This document shows, piece after piece, positions 26,597 through 36,216 of a stretch of DNA of 64,000 nt. A model generated the notes under the pieces. The model was given only the letters and a program-made list of their open reading frames with translations. It did not search any database and was not told the origin of the DNA. The position numbers and the translations under genes are program-made. This stretch comes from Sphingomonas paucimobilis NBRC 13935 (GTDB lineage: Bacteria > Pseudomonadota > Alphaproteobacteria > Sphingomonadales > Sphingomonadaceae). The stretch's first letter is position 1; each line of letters starts with the position of its first letter. The DNA lies in assembly GCF_000739895.2 (NCBI RefSeq), contig NZ_BBJS01000012.1:62001-126000 (forward strand), in the 5' to 3' direction.

Positions 26597-28816
26597 TCAG
26601 GCCATCTCCGGCAGGCGATCTAGATGCTTCTCCAGCGTCAACGGATAGTCCCGGATGCGCACGCCCGTGGCGTTATACACGGCATTGGCCACCGCCGCGC
26701 CGACACCGCACAGCCCGAGTTCGCCCACGCCCTTGGCCTTCATCGGATTGGCCTTGTCATCGGCTTCCTCCAGGAAGATCACCTCCTGATGTGGGATGTC
26801 GGCATGGACGGGGACTTCGTAGCCGGCGAGATCATGGTTGACGAAGAAGCCGAAGCGCTTGTCGACAGCCAGTTCCTCCATCAACGCCGACCCGACGCCC
26901 ATCGTCATCGCCCCGATCACCTGGCTGCGCGCCGCCTTGGGGTTGAGGATACGCCCGGCGGCGCATACCGCGAGCATCCGGCGTAGACGCACCACGCCGG
27001 TATAGGCATCGACGCCGACTTCGACGAAATGCGAGCCGAAGGTCGATAGCTGATAGGTCTTGCCCAGATCGCCAAATTCGATCTTGTCCTCGGCGGTCAA
27101 GGGGCCGGACGCCACCGCCTCGCGCAGGGAAACGGCGCGGTTGCCGCCGGAAACCTGTCCATCGGCAAAGGCAATATCGGCCGAGTTGAACCCCAGCTTC
27201 TGCGCCACCGCCTCGCGTAGGCGGACACAGGCCGCATAGACGCCGGCGGTCGCGTTGGCGGCGCCGAACTGGCCTCCTGATCCGGCCGACACCGGATAGG
27301 CCGAATCGCCCAACCGCACCTCGACCTGATCGAGCGGCACACCCATCATCTCGGCGGCGGTCTGCGCGATGATCGTATAGCTGCCCGTGCCGATATCGGT
27401 CATGTCGGTCTCGACCAGAACATGACCATTGGGCTGGAGCGTCACCCGCGCGCCCGAGCGGCGGTTGATATGGTTGCGAAAGGCCGCGGCCATGCCCATG
27501 CCGACCAGCCAACGCCCGTCGCGAACCTGGGCCGGCTTGGCATTGCGACGCGACCAGCCGAAACGCTGGGCGCCTTCCTCCAGACAGCGGACGAGCTGGC
27601 GCTGCGAGAAGCGGCGATCGGGCTTTTGTGGATCGACCTGCGTGTCGTTCTTCGCGCGGAAGGCGACGGGGTCCATGCCCAGCTTCTCGGCCATTTCGTC
27701 CATCGCGATCTCGAGCGCCATCATGCCGGGGGCCTCGCCCGGCGCGCGCATTGAATTGCCCTCGGGAAGGTTGAGCACCGCCAGCCGCATCGCGGTCAGC
27801 CGGTTGGGGCCGGCATAGAGAAGCTGCGTCTGATTGACAGCGGTTTCGGGGCCGCCGCCGGGCAGGTCGCCTGAGCCGCTCTCATGCGCGATCGCCTGGA
27901 TTGTGCCGTCCTTGGCGGCCCCGATCCGGATACGCTGGCGGGTGGCCGGGCGGTGGGTGGAGTTGTTGGCCATCAACGGCCGCTGCATCGCGACCTTGAC
28001 CGGACGCCCGACTTCGCGCGCCGCCAAGGCCGCCATGATCGCATCGGCGCGCAGGAACAGCTTTCCGCCAAAGCCGCCGCCGACATAGGGCGACATGAAG
28101 CGGATCTTGTCCTTGGCGATGCCCAGCGTCTTGGCGAGATCGCCGCGACCCCAGTCGATCATCTGGTTGGACGTCCAGATCGACAGCTCATCGCCCTTCC
28201 ACATGGCGGTGGAGGCGAAGGGCTCCATCATCGCATGGCTGTGGTCGGGCGTGGTATAGTGCGCGTCGAGCGTCACCGGCGCGGCGGCAAAGGCGCGTTC
28301 GAAATCACCCACCCGGTCGGCGGCGGGGGCCTTGCTGCCCTCGTTGCTGTCGCCGCCGACAAGCGGCGCAGTCTTCAGCGCGGCGTCGAGGTCGTAGCTG
28401 CCAGTCGCACGATCATAATCGACCCGAATCAGGTTAGCGGCCGCGCGCGCCTGTTCGAAGGTCTTGGCGACGACGATCGCGATCGCTTGGTGATAATGGT
28501 CGATCTCGGGGCCGCCGAGCAGCTTGGCGGTGTTGAAATTGCCCTTGCCCAACGGCCCGGCATTGGCGGCGGTGACGATGCCGAGCACACCCGGCGCGCC
28601 GCGCGCATCGTCCAAGTTGATGCTGCGGATACGCCCCTTCGCAATGGCCGATCCGATGATCCAGCCATAAGCGGCGTCGGGCGCATCGGCATGGCGTTCA
28701 TAGGCATAGGGCGCGGTTCCGGTGGTCTTGCGCGGCCCGTCGATCCGGTCCTGCGCGCGACCGACCACGGTCATGCGGTCGATGGGGTTGGTGCCTGCCG
28801 GCTCGATGAATTTCAT
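26597..28816 (-). CDS. paoC: Aldehyde oxidoreductase molybdenum-binding subunit (PaoC type)
   Basis: The 739-residue large subunit of a xanthine-dehydrogenase-family enzyme that oxidises aldehydes to acids at a molybdopterin cofactor. Seen in order are the N-terminal aldehyde-oxidase a/b hammerhead domain, [15 protein letters not shown], the substrate-channel region, and near the C-terminus the molybdenum-site loop [11 protein letters not shown] with the catalytic Glu. Its length matches E. coli PaoC. It lies downstream of the FAD and Fe-S subunit genes in the same order as paoABC and overlaps paoB by four bases. Physiological substrates (aromatic aldehydes in E. coli) are inferred. Confidence 0.92.
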   Translation of the reverse strand: MKFIEPAGTNPIDRMTVVGRAQDRIDGPRKTTGTAPYAYERHADAPDAAYGWIIGSAIAKGRIRSINLDDARGAPGVLGIVTAANAGPLGKGNFNTAKLLGGPEIDHYHQAIAIVVAKTFEQARAAANLIRVDYDRATGSYDLDAALKTAPLVGGDSNEGSKAPAADRVGDFERAFAAAPVTLDAHYTTPDHSHAMMEPFASTAMWKGDELSIWTSNQMIDWGRGDLAKTLGIAKDKIRFMSPYVGGGFGGKLFLRADAIMAALAAREVGRPVKVAMQRPLMANNSTHRPATRQRIRIGAAKDGTIQAIAHESGSGDLPGGGPETAVNQTQLLYAGPNRLTAMRLAVLNLPEGNSMRAPGEAPGMMALEIAMDEMAEKLGMDPVAFRAKNDTQVDPQKPDRRFSQRQLVRCLEEGAQRFGWSRRNAKPAQVRDGRWLVGMGMAAAFRNHINRRSGARVTLQPNGHVLVETDMTDIGTGSYTIIAQTAAEMMGVPLDQVEVRLGDSAYPVSAGSGGQFGAANATAGVYAACVRLREAVAQKLGFNSADIAFADGQVSGGNRAVSLREAVASGPLTAEDKIEFGDLGKTYQLSTFGSHFVEVGVDAYTGVVRLRRMLAVCAAGRILNPKAARSQVIGAMTMGVGSALMEELAVDKRFGFFVNHDLAGYEVPVHADIPHQEVIFLEEADDKANPMKAKGVGELGLCGVGAAVANAVYNATGVRIRDYPLTLEKHLDRLPEMA

Positions 28817-29763
28817 GCGGTCTTCGCCTGGCTGATAACGGCCGCGATCGTCCGTTCGACGAGCGGGACCTTGAATTGATTATCCTCGGTCGGCTTGGCA
28901 TCGGCCAACAGCCGGGCCGACACGGCCTTGGCGCCATGGGGCAGGGCCGTATCCGCCGCTTCGACCCGCCAGGGCTTATGCGCGACCCCGCCGACCGCGA
29001 CGCGGCCGCTGCCGCCCTTCTGGACCACCGCCGCGACTGACACCAAGGCGAAGGCATAGGAGGCGCGGTCGCGAACCTTTTCATAGAAATGCTGGCCACC
29101 CAGCGGGCGGGGCAGGGCGACCGCTGTGATCAGCTCGCCCGGCTGAAGCACGGTTTCAATATGTGGCGTGTCGCCGGGCAGGCGATGGAAGTCGGCGATG
29201 GGAATGGCGCGGGTCTGTCCGTCCGGGATCACCGTCTCCACGCGCGCGTCCAGCAACCGCATGGCGACCGCCATGTCGCTGGGGTTGGTCGCGATGCAAT
29301 GGGAACTGGTGCCGACCACCGCGAGCTGGCGCGAATAACCGCCGATCGCGCTGCATCCCGAACCCGGCCGGCGCTTGTTGCAGGCCATGTTGGTGTCGTA
29401 GAAATAGGGGCATCGGGTTCGCTGGAGCAGATTGCCCGCCGTCGTCGCCTTGTTGCGCAACTGCCCGCTCGCCCCCGCGACGATCGCGCGCGACAGCACG
29501 CCATAGTCGCGCCGGATCCGCTCATCTGCGGCGAGGGCGGTGTTGGTGACGAAGGCCCCGACCCGCAGTCCGCCGTCGTCGGTCTTGCTGATCCGATCGA
29601 GCCCCAAATCCTGGACATCGATCAGATGCGTGGGCGTCTCCACCTCGATCTTCATCAAATCGAGTAAGTTAGTCCCGCCGGCCAGAAATTTGGCACCCGG
29701 CCGCGTCGCGGCGCGCGCCGCGGCTACCACATCCTTGGCGCGCTCATAGGTGAAGGCCTTCAT
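28813..29763 (-). CDS. paoB: Aldehyde oxidoreductase FAD-binding subunit (PaoB type)
   Basis: A 316-residue FAD subunit that passes electrons between the Fe-S clusters and the acceptor. The FAD-binding motif is [13 protein letters not shown] near residue 28. The cysteine-rich insert [20 protein letters not shown] (near residue 128) is the extra [4Fe-4S]-binding loop that distinguishes PaoB from ordinary xanthine dehydrogenase FAD subunits. The start at 29763 gives the expected length and overlaps the paoA stop; the longer open frame upstream is just the opposite phase of paoA. Confidence 0.92.
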   Translation of the reverse strand: MKAFTYERAKDVVAAARAATRPGAKFLAGGTNLLDLMKIEVETPTHLIDVQDLGLDRISKTDDGGLRVGAFVTNTALAADERIRRDYGVLSRAIVAGASGQLRNKATTAGNLLQRTRCPYFYDTNMACNKRRPGSGCSAIGGYSRQLAVVGTSSHCIATNPSDMAVAMRLLDARVETVIPDGQTRAIPIADFHRLPGDTPHIETVLQPGELITAVALPRPLGGQHFYEKVRDRASYAFALVSVAAVVQKGGSGRVAVGGVAHKPWRVEAADTALPHGAKAVSARLLADAKPTEDNQFKVPLVERTIAAVISQAKTA

Positions 29764-30425
29764 GCCTTGGCTCCTGCGACCTTGGCCCCCGCCACTTCTG
29801 TCATGGCCTCGGCAATGTTGGAATAGGCGCCGCAGCGACAGATATTGCCGCTCATCCGCTCTCGCATCTCGATATCGCTGGGGCGAGGCTTGGCCATCAA
29901 GTCGGCCTGGACGTGGCTCGGCACACCGGCGCGGATTTCGTCGAGCACGGCGACCGCCGAGCAGATCTGGCCGGGGGTGCAATAACCGCATTGATAGCCG
30001 TCATGCCGAACGAAGGCCGCCTGCATCGGATGGAGCTTCTCGGGCGTGCCGAGCCCTTCGATCGTGGTGATCGCGTCGCCGTCATGCTGAAGCGCCAGGC
30101 TGAGGCAGCTATTGATCCGTTGCCCGTTCACCAGAACGGTGCAGGCGCCGCATTGTCCGTGATCGCAACCCTTCTTGGTGCCGCTGAGATGAAGATGCTC
30201 GCGCAGGGCATCGAGCAGCGTCGTGCGGGGATCGACCACAAGCCGCCGATCCTTGCCATTCACCTTCAATGCGACGGGCATGGTGGCGGGATCGGGTGGC
30301 ATGGCTGTCTTTCTGGTCTGGGCATCCGACGGGGTCGAGGCCGCCATGGCGGTGGCGGCACCACCGACCATGACTCCGCGCCGGGAGAGGGAAAAGTCCT
30401 TATTTTTCGATGTCTCGTCGGCCAC
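29760..30425 (-). CDS. paoA: Aldehyde oxidoreductase [2Fe-2S] subunit, Tat-exported (PaoA type)
   Basis: A 221-residue iron-sulfur subunit. The N-terminus [19 protein letters not shown] is a twin-arginine signal that would carry the whole folded heterotrimer to the periplasm. The plant-ferredoxin-type cluster is ligated by C-D-H-G-Q-C-G-A-C plus a later Cys in RINSC; the second cluster lies in CGYCTPGQ and GNICRCG. The start is GTG 30425, preceded by a GGGAGA site. It is first in the paoABC operon. No paoD (cofactor insertion chaperone) follows in the window. Confidence 0.93.
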   Translation of the reverse strand: MADETSKNKDFSLSRRGVMVGGAATAMAASTPSDAQTRKTAMPPDPATMPVALKVNGKDRRLVVDPRTTLLDALREHLHLSGTKKGCDHGQCGACTVLVNGQRINSCLSLALQHDGDAITTIEGLGTPEKLHPMQAAFVRHDGYQCGYCTPGQICSAVAVLDEIRAGVPSHVQADLMAKPRPSDIEMRERMSGNICRCGAYSNIAEAMTEVAGAKVAGAKA

Positions 30426-30754
30426 CCGCTGGCTCTCCCTTGGTTGGTAGCGTTACACCCGTCATCGGCGTGTTTTCCGTCGATCAAGCCGTCGGGGGTA
30501 CACAGGACCAAGGGGTTTGGCGTCATTCTCCGCGATAACGCGCGCCCGCCATTTTTGTGTCAGATTATTCATGTTAGCGGCAAATTTCCGCGCGTCCGGG
30601 CCTTGGGAGAAAATCGGCGACGGCCTGAGCCGCCTGTGCTACCCCGCTTTATCGCCGGTTTGACGACCGCAAGCGCTGGCGACTGAGAGACCCATGTGCT
30701 CCCGCTTGTCCGCCGGAGCATCAGGATGCAGTCATTCGATCGTCATCGACGAGG
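30426..30754. other. Non-coding region upstream of paoABC
   Basis: About 330 bases separate the divergent paoA and the small unknown gene. It should contain promoters for both directions. I found no convincing operator palindrome, RNA structure or coding frame in it. Confidence 0.5.
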
Positions 30755-31144
30755 GTGCCTTTGCGCCAGCCTTCAACCATGGTGAGCGCGCAGGAACGGA
30801 TGCGAACGCACCGGGCGCTGATGGATGGTATCGGTGCATTGGAGGACCGGATCGCCCCCTTATGGGCCGCTGATCGCCCGCCCGTCTCCAGCTTGCACCG
30901 TGCGGTCCGTGCCCGCGTCACATCGAATGGCTTTCGCGAACTCGATGTGCTGCTGGCACATTGGGTGGGCCTGATGAACGGGCGGCCGGTGCGGATGGAC
31001 GATGCCGATGGCTGGCGCGAGGGTGGCGCACACGAATACCCGTTCGACGCCGTCTTCACCCCGTCCGACATCATGCGGATCGCGGCGGATTATCGGCTGG
31101 CGGCTCTGCCATCGGCCATCGCGGATCGCGAGCTGGCCGCCTGA
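30755..31144 (+). CDS. Hypothetical protein
   Basis: An open frame of 129 codons from GTG 30755, or 121 codons from ATG 30779. The protein is mixed alpha, without signal peptide or membrane helices, and with segments such as HRALMDGIGALEDRIAPLW and FDAVFTPSDIMRIAADYRL. I do not recognise the family. Third-position G+C fits the surrounding genes and the opposite strand offers a frame of similar length, so coding is likely but unproven. It stands between paoABC and the glycosidase gene. Confidence 0.5.
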   Translation: MPLRQPSTMVSAQERMRTHRALMDGIGALEDRIAPLWAADRPPVSSLHRAVRARVTSNGFRELDVLLAHWVGLMNGRPVRMDDADGWREGGAHEYPFDAVFTPSDIMRIAADYRLAALPSAIADRELAA

Positions 31145-31382
31145 CGTCACGAAACGGGTGAGCGGGTTTTTTTCGGGAACTGTCTGCCGGCTCGTGCATC
31201 GGTGTTCGAGCGGCGACGAAGACCCGGAGGGGACATAAGCACGGATAGCCGCCATCGGCGTGGTGATCCCGCGCGTCGCAGGATTGAGGCTTCCCACAAA
31301 GCGCCGTGGTTGATCGGCGTCACGGTCGCGTGCACAGAGCGATCGGGGCATCGCGAATGCCGATCAGGGGAGGGACGGGGCT

Positions 31383-32999
31383 GTGCGTCTGGCAATCATG
31401 GGCGTGCTCGCCACGCTGGGGCTGACGGGGCCTTGTCTGGCGCAGGCGGCCGAGGTTCCGCATATCGTCTCACGCGGTGGCCGCCATGCGCTAATGGTCG
31501 ATGGCCAGCCCTTCCTGATGCTGGGCGCGCAGGTCAACAATTCCAGCAACTATGCCAGCGCCTTGCCACAGGTCTGGCCCGTGCTCGACAGGCTCCACGC
31601 CAACACGATCGAAATCCCGGTCGCCTGGCAGCAGATCGAGCCGCGCGAAGGGCAGTTCGATTTCGGCTTCGTCCAGACCCTGCTCGATCAGGCGCGCGCG
31701 CATGACAAGCGGGTGGTGCTGCTCTGGTTCGGCACTTGGAAGAACACCTCGCCCGGCTATACCCCCGATTGGGTCAAGCTCGACAATCGCCGCTTCCCCC
31801 GGATGAAGACACGCGATGGCAAGGATCATTATGTCCTGTCGCCGATGTTCCGATCGACGCTGGAGGCGGACAAGCGGGCCTTTGTGCGGCTGATGACCTA
31901 TCTGAAGGAGCATGATCCGCAGAACACCGTCATCATGGTGCAGGCGGAGAATGAGGTCGGCAGCTATCGCAATCCCCGCGATTTCGGGGAGCGGGCGCAG
32001 GCGCTGTTCGCGGGGCCGGTTCCGGGGGAACTGATCAAGAAGCTGGGCAAGCCACCGGGCACCTGGTCGGCAGTATTCGAGGCCCAGGCCGACCGGGCCT
32101 TCAACACCTGGTACACCGCACGCTTCGTCGATGAGATCGCGGCCGCCGGCAAGGCGGTGAAGCCGCTGCCCATCTATGTCAACGCCGCGCTGGCGGGACC
32201 CTCCAACGTGCCCGACCCGGACGGCGTCGCCAGCGGCGGGCCGCAACAGGATGTGCTCGACATCTGGAAGGCGGCGGCTCCCGCGATCGACGCCGCCGCG
32301 CCCGATATCTATGACCGCGCCAGCGGCAACGTCGCCCTGTATCTGAAGGCCTATGCGCGTCCCGACAATCCGCTGCTGGTGCCGGAGATCGGCAATGCGC
32401 GGGACTTTGCGCGCTATTTCTACGAAGCGCTGGGGCACGGCGCGATCGGCTTTGCGCCGTTCGGCATGGATGACACGGGCTTCTTCAACTATCCGCTCGG
32501 CGCCAAGGCGCTGGATACAGAGACGTTGGACGCCTTTGCCAAGCCCTATCGGGCCATGACCGGGGTGATGCGCGACTGGGCCCGTTTGTCCTTCGCGCAC
32601 GAGAGTTGGGGCTCCGCGCGGCCCGATGATGGGTCGGACCGCCAGACCGTGATGGGCGACTGGAGCATCCGCGCCAGCTTCGGCGAGTGGCAGTTCGGGG
32701 AGAAGAGCTGGAGTTGGCTGAAATCGGAACCCGCCCCCTGGGCGAAAGAGCCGATCGGTGGCGTCGCGGTGCTGCATCTTTCGACGAGCGAGTTCCTCCT
32801 GATCGGCGACCATGTCCGGGTGCGCTTCGAGCCCGCCAAGCCGGACCCCAGCGCCATGGTCGTGCGTGTGGAGGAAGGCCATTTTTCGGGCGGCGGCTGG
32901 GTGATGGAGCGCGTGTGGAACGGTGACCAGACCGATTACGGCATCAACATCGTGGATCGCCCGGTCGTGCTGAAGGTGACGATGGGCCGCTATCGCTAG
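31383..32999 (+). CDS. GH35-like beta-galactosidase with DUF5597 C-terminal domain
   Basis: A secreted glycosidase of 538 residues. A signal peptide ends near LAQAAE. The TIM-barrel opens with FLMLGAQVNNSSNYA and LHANTIEIPVAWQQIEP, the pattern of GH35/GH42 beta-galactosidases. The acid/base Glu191 lies in QAENEVG and the nucleophile Glu335 in LVPEIG, both after the expected strands. The C-terminal 150 residues resemble DUF5597, a beta-sandwich found in this group. It starts at GTG 31383, with ATG 31398 an alternative. The probable substrate is a galactoside-bearing polysaccharide side chain, but the linkage is inferred. Confidence 0.85.
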   Translation: MRLAIMGVLATLGLTGPCLAQAAEVPHIVSRGGRHALMVDGQPFLMLGAQVNNSSNYASALPQVWPVLDRLHANTIEIPVAWQQIEPREGQFDFGFVQTLLDQARAHDKRVVLLWFGTWKNTSPGYTPDWVKLDNRRFPRMKTRDGKDHYVLSPMFRSTLEADKRAFVRLMTYLKEHDPQNTVIMVQAENEVGSYRNPRDFGERAQALFAGPVPGELIKKLGKPPGTWSAVFEAQADRAFNTWYTARFVDEIAAAGKAVKPLPIYVNAALAGPSNVPDPDGVASGGPQQDVLDIWKAAAPAIDAAAPDIYDRASGNVALYLKAYARPDNPLLVPEIGNARDFARYFYEALGHGAIGFAPFGMDDTGFFNYPLGAKALDTETLDAFAKPYRAMTGVMRDWARLSFAHESWGSARPDDGSDRQTVMGDWSIRASFGEWQFGEKSWSWLKSEPAPWAKEPIGGVAVLHLSTSEFLLIGDHVRVRFEPAKPDPSAMVVRVEEGHFSGGGWVMERVWNGDQTDYGINIVDRPVVLKVTMGRYR

Positions 33000-33107
33000 C
33001 GGGAACGGTGTTCGAAAGACCGCACCCCCCTTATCTCCGCGCTGGAAACTTGAAGGTCTGGGGACTTGAAGAAGCGCCGTTTCTTGCGCATGGGAGCGCG
33101 CACGGAC

Positions 33108-33197
33108 GGGTGGATGGCCGAGTGGTTGAAGGCTCCAGTCTTGAAAACTGGCGAACGGGTAACCGTTCCGTGGGTTCGAATCCCACTCCACCCGCCA
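33108..33197 (+). tRNA. tRNA-Ser, anticodon UGA
   Basis: The acceptor stem GGGTGGA pairs with TCCACCC, then discriminator G and an encoded CCA. The anticodon stem CCAGT/ACTGG encloses CTTGAAA, giving anticodon TGA at 33142-33144. A long variable arm (GCGAACGGGTAACCGTTC) identifies a class II serine tRNA. T-arm GTGGG-TTCGAAT-CCCAC is perfect. Confidence 0.97.
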
Positions 33198-33254
33198 CCG
33201 GCGCCAAGCGATCCCCTCCAGACCAGCGGCTGATCGTGCCTTCGTTGCGGTGAC

Positions 33255-34340
33255 GTGAGGTTCCGGATGCGGCCTCGCTATGGCAAACACCGTCGCATGT
33301 GGGGGGACCTTACCCGGCGCGGGATGCGCCTTGGCATTTTTTCGACTTTGGCGCTGCTGATCGGCAGCACGCCGGCGTTCGCGCAGGATGAGGCCGGCTT
33401 CCAAAGCTATCTGCAACAGGTCCGCTCGACCGCACTGGCGCAGGGTGTCAGCCGCGCGACGCTGGATTCGGTGCTGCCGACACTGACGTTGAATTCGCGG
33501 GTGATCGAGCTCGATCGGCGTCAGCCGGGCGGCCCCGCCAATAGCGGGTTCAGCCCGTTTGCCCCTTATAAGGCCGCGCATGTCGACGCCGCGCGGATCA
33601 GCCGGGGGCGGAGCAAATATCTGGCGCAGCGTCCCCGTCTGTCGCGGATCGAGCGCGATACGGGGGTCCCCGAATCGATCATGGTTGCGATCTGGGGGCA
33701 TGAGACCAATTACGGCTCTTATACCGGCAATTTCGACCTGATCCGCTCGCTGGCGAGCCTGGCCTATGAAGGCCGCCGCCGCCCGCTGTTCGAGGGTGAG
33801 TTCATCGCCGCGATGAAGATGATGGATCGCGGCGTTTCGCGATCACAGCTGAAGGGCAGCTGGGCCGGGGCGACGGGCAATCCGCAGTTTCTGCCCTCCA
33901 TTTATCTGCGCCTGGCGCGCGACGGCGATGGCGATGGCCGCGCCGATATCTGGAACAGCGAGGCCGATACGCTGGCCTCGATCGGCAATTATTTCGTCAA
34001 TGCCGGCTGGCGGGCGGGACAGCCCTGGGGCTTTGCGGTCACCGTGCCCGCCGGCTTCAATCGGTCGATGGTCCAGAACCGGCTGGTCAGCCCGCGCTGC
34101 CCCCGCGTGTTCGAGCGGCATAGCAGCTGGCGCACCATGGCCGAGTGGCGTGCGCTGGGCATCGTGCCGCAGGGCGCGGCCTGGCCCGGCGACAATGTGC
34201 TGGCCACGCTGATGGAGCCTGATGGCCAGGGGGCGACCGCCTATCTGTTGACCGGCAATTACCGGGTCATCCTGGATTACAACTGCTCCAATTTCTACGC
34301 CCTGTCGGTGGGGTTGCTGGCCGATGCGATTGCGGGTTGA
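33255..34340 (+). CDS. mltB: MltB-family lytic murein transglycosylase
   Basis: Cleaves the glycan strands of peptidoglycan to 1,6-anhydro products in the periplasm. The frame opens at GTG 33255, but the signal sequence around MRLGIFSTLALLIGSTPAFAQ suggests ATG 33297 as an alternative. The catalytic Glu150 is in IWGHETNYGSYTG. AGATGNPQFLPSIYLRLARDGDGDG includes the EF-hand-like loop typical of MltB, followed by SIGNYFVNAGW. It lacks a lipobox, so it is a soluble Slt35-like form. Its 3' end overlaps rlpA by 17 bases. Confidence 0.92.
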   Translation: MRFRMRPRYGKHRRMWGDLTRRGMRLGIFSTLALLIGSTPAFAQDEAGFQSYLQQVRSTALAQGVSRATLDSVLPTLTLNSRVIELDRRQPGGPANSGFSPFAPYKAAHVDAARISRGRSKYLAQRPRLSRIERDTGVPESIMVAIWGHETNYGSYTGNFDLIRSLASLAYEGRRRPLFEGEFIAAMKMMDRGVSRSQLKGSWAGATGNPQFLPSIYLRLARDGDGDGRADIWNSEADTLASIGNYFVNAGWRAGQPWGFAVTVPAGFNRSMVQNRLVSPRCPRVFERHSSWRTMAEWRALGIVPQGAAWPGDNVLATLMEPDGQGATAYLLTGNYRVILDYNCSNFYALSVGLLADAIAG

Positions 34341-35007
34341 GCCTATCCTCGTCGCGGCGCTGGCCGCGATACTGGCGACGCCGGCCGCAGCGACCGGCGC
34401 GGATGAGGCTCCGGCGGCGCGCTATGGCAGCTATCAGGCGACGGGCCGCGCGAGTTGGTACGGGCATGAACTGGCGGGCCGGCGCACGGCGACCGGCAAG
34501 CGGTTCAACCCGGACGATGTGATGATCGCGCACCGGACGCTACCGCTCGAATCGATGGTCGAGGTGACGGACGTCGATACCGGCCGCACCATTGTCGCGC
34601 GTGTCGGCGACCGGGGGCCGGGCCGCGCGGACCGCGTGGCCGACCTGTCGCTGGGCGCGGCGCGGCTGCTCGGGACCAATCGCCGCGCGGTCGCCAATAT
34701 CCGGCTCCGCGCGCTGAAGCCCGGCACCGACAATCCCGGCCTGATCCTGGCGGGCGCCAGTGCGGTGCCCCCCGTCGCCAAGCCCATCAAGCTGGATGCC
34801 GCCGGCACCTACCGCGTTCAGATCGCCAGCTTTACCAGCCAGGTGCGCGCCCAGGCGCTGGCCCACCGGTTCGATGCCCGTGCCGAGCATGTCGGCCGGG
34901 TCTGGCGCGTCGAGCGGGCGTCGCTGGATGCGAATTCGGCAAAAGCGCTGCGTGACGCGGCCGTGCAGGCGGGCTATGACGATGCCTGCGTCCTGCATCA
35001 GGATTGA
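34324..35007 (+). CDS. rlpA: RlpA-like septal lytic transglycosylase with SPOR domain
   Basis: A 227-residue exported protein. The double-psi beta-barrel has the RlpA signature ASWYGHELAGRRTATGKRFN (residues 43-62), the AHRTLPLESMVEV run and V-G-D-R-G-P with the catalytic-type Asp near residue 96. A C-terminal SPOR domain begins at YRVQIASFTSQ (about residue 161) and would target denuded glycan at the division site. There is no lipobox in the signal peptide. Translation is coupled to mltB by a 17-base overlap, putting two glycan-cleaving enzymes in one transcript. Confidence 0.9.
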   Translation: MRLRVEPILVAALAAILATPAAATGADEAPAARYGSYQATGRASWYGHELAGRRTATGKRFNPDDVMIAHRTLPLESMVEVTDVDTGRTIVARVGDRGPGRADRVADLSLGAARLLGTNRRAVANIRLRALKPGTDNPGLILAGASAVPPVAKPIKLDAAGTYRVQIASFTSQVRAQALAHRFDARAEHVGRVWRVERASLDANSAKALRDAAVQAGYDDACVLHQD

Positions 35008-35038
35008 CCTCCTCCCGCCCTTTGGTCACGGAACACCC

Positions 35039-36211
35039 ATGAAGACGTTGTTCGCATCGCTCGCCGCCCCGCTCGCTCTTGTCGCGCTGGCCCATCCCTC
35101 GATCGCCGCTGCCCCGGAATTTCAGACGACCGCGCCCGTCGCGTTCATGAAGGACCTGTCCTCGGGCGCGATCCTGTTCCAGCGCGATGCCGATCGCCGC
35201 ATGCCGCCTGCCTCGATGGCGAAGATGATGACCGTCTATGTTGCCTTCGACCTGATCAAGAAGGGGCAGCTGAAGCTCGACGACATGGTCACCGTCCAGC
35301 CCGAAACCTGGGCCAAGTGGCATGGGCCCCAGGCCGGATCGACCATGTTCCTGTCGCCCAACGAACAGGTCAGCGTCGCGAACCTGTTGTACGGCATCGT
35401 CACCCTGTCGGGTAACGACGCCTGTGTCGTGCTGGCCGAGCATATCGCCGGCACCGAGCAGAATTTCGTCGAGCGGATGAACCGCACCGCCAAGCAGATC
35501 GGCTTGGCCAACAGCCATTTCGGCACTTCGAATGGCTGGCCCGACGGCGGCGTCACCTATGTGACCGCGCGGGATCTGGCCGACCTGGCCGAGCACACGA
35601 TCCAGGACTTCCCCAAGCTCTACAAGCAATTCTATTCGCGCCGTGACTTCACCTGGGGCAAGACGATGGGCGGCAACGCCATCACCCAGGCGAACCGCGA
35701 TCCGCTGCTGGGTCGCGTGGCGGGGGCCGATGGTCTGAAGACGGGCCATACCGAAGAGGCCGGCTATGGCTTCACCGGTTCGGCCGAGCAGAATGGCCGT
35801 CGTCTGGTGATGGTGATGGCCGGGCTGACCAGCTCGAACGCGCGTGCCGAGGAATCGGTCAAGTTCATGAACTGGGGCTTCCGCGCCTGGCAGGCCAAGC
35901 CGGTCGTGGCACAGGGCAAGAAGGTCGCCGATGCGGAGGTCCAGATGGGATCGTCGAGCAGCGTCGGCCTGGTCGCCCCGCGCCAGCTGACCGTCACGCT
36001 GCCCGCCGGCCTCGACCCGCAGATGAGCGCCAAGGTCGTCTATCAGGGCCCGATCAAGGCCCCGATCAAGGCCGGCCAGCATATCGCCGACCTCGTCATC
36101 AATTCACCCGACATGCCCGCACAGCGCCTGCCGCTGGTGGCGGACAAGGATGTCAGCGAAGCGGGCTTTTTCGGCCGAGCCTGGTCCGGGCTGACCTCGC
36201 TGTTCGGCTGA
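35039..36211 (+). CDS. dacC: D-alanyl-D-alanine carboxypeptidase (PBP5/6 type)
   Basis: A low-molecular-weight penicillin-binding protein of 390 residues that removes the terminal D-Ala from peptidoglycan pentapeptides. The signal peptide ends near IAAA. The three active-site motifs are intact: SMAK (Ser59, Lys62), SGN (124-126) and KTG (234-236). The C-terminal region forms the usual beta domain and ends with an amphipathic anchor (FFGRAWSGLTSLFG). The start at ATG 35039 is chosen by the signal peptide. It follows rlpA by 31 bases, in the same wall-remodelling transcript. Confidence 0.94.
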   Translation: MKTLFASLAAPLALVALAHPSIAAAPEFQTTAPVAFMKDLSSGAILFQRDADRRMPPASMAKMMTVYVAFDLIKKGQLKLDDMVTVQPETWAKWHGPQAGSTMFLSPNEQVSVANLLYGIVTLSGNDACVVLAEHIAGTEQNFVERMNRTAKQIGLANSHFGTSNGWPDGGVTYVTARDLADLAEHTIQDFPKLYKQFYSRRDFTWGKTMGGNAITQANRDPLLGRVAGADGLKTGHTEEAGYGFTGSAEQNGRRLVMVMAGLTSSNARAEESVKFMNWGFRAWQAKPVVAQGKKVADAEVQMGSSSSVGLVAPRQLTVTLPAGLDPQMSAKVVYQGPIKAPIKAGQHIADLVINSPDMPAQRLPLVADKDVSEAGFFGRAWSGLTSLFG

Positions 36212-36216
36212 AACCC

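Noticed and set aside
31491-33701. Long minus-strand frame spanning the glycosidase gene, tRNA and start of mltB
   Set aside because: It crosses the tRNA-Ser gene and two convincing opposite-strand genes; the product is low-complexity and unlike any family.
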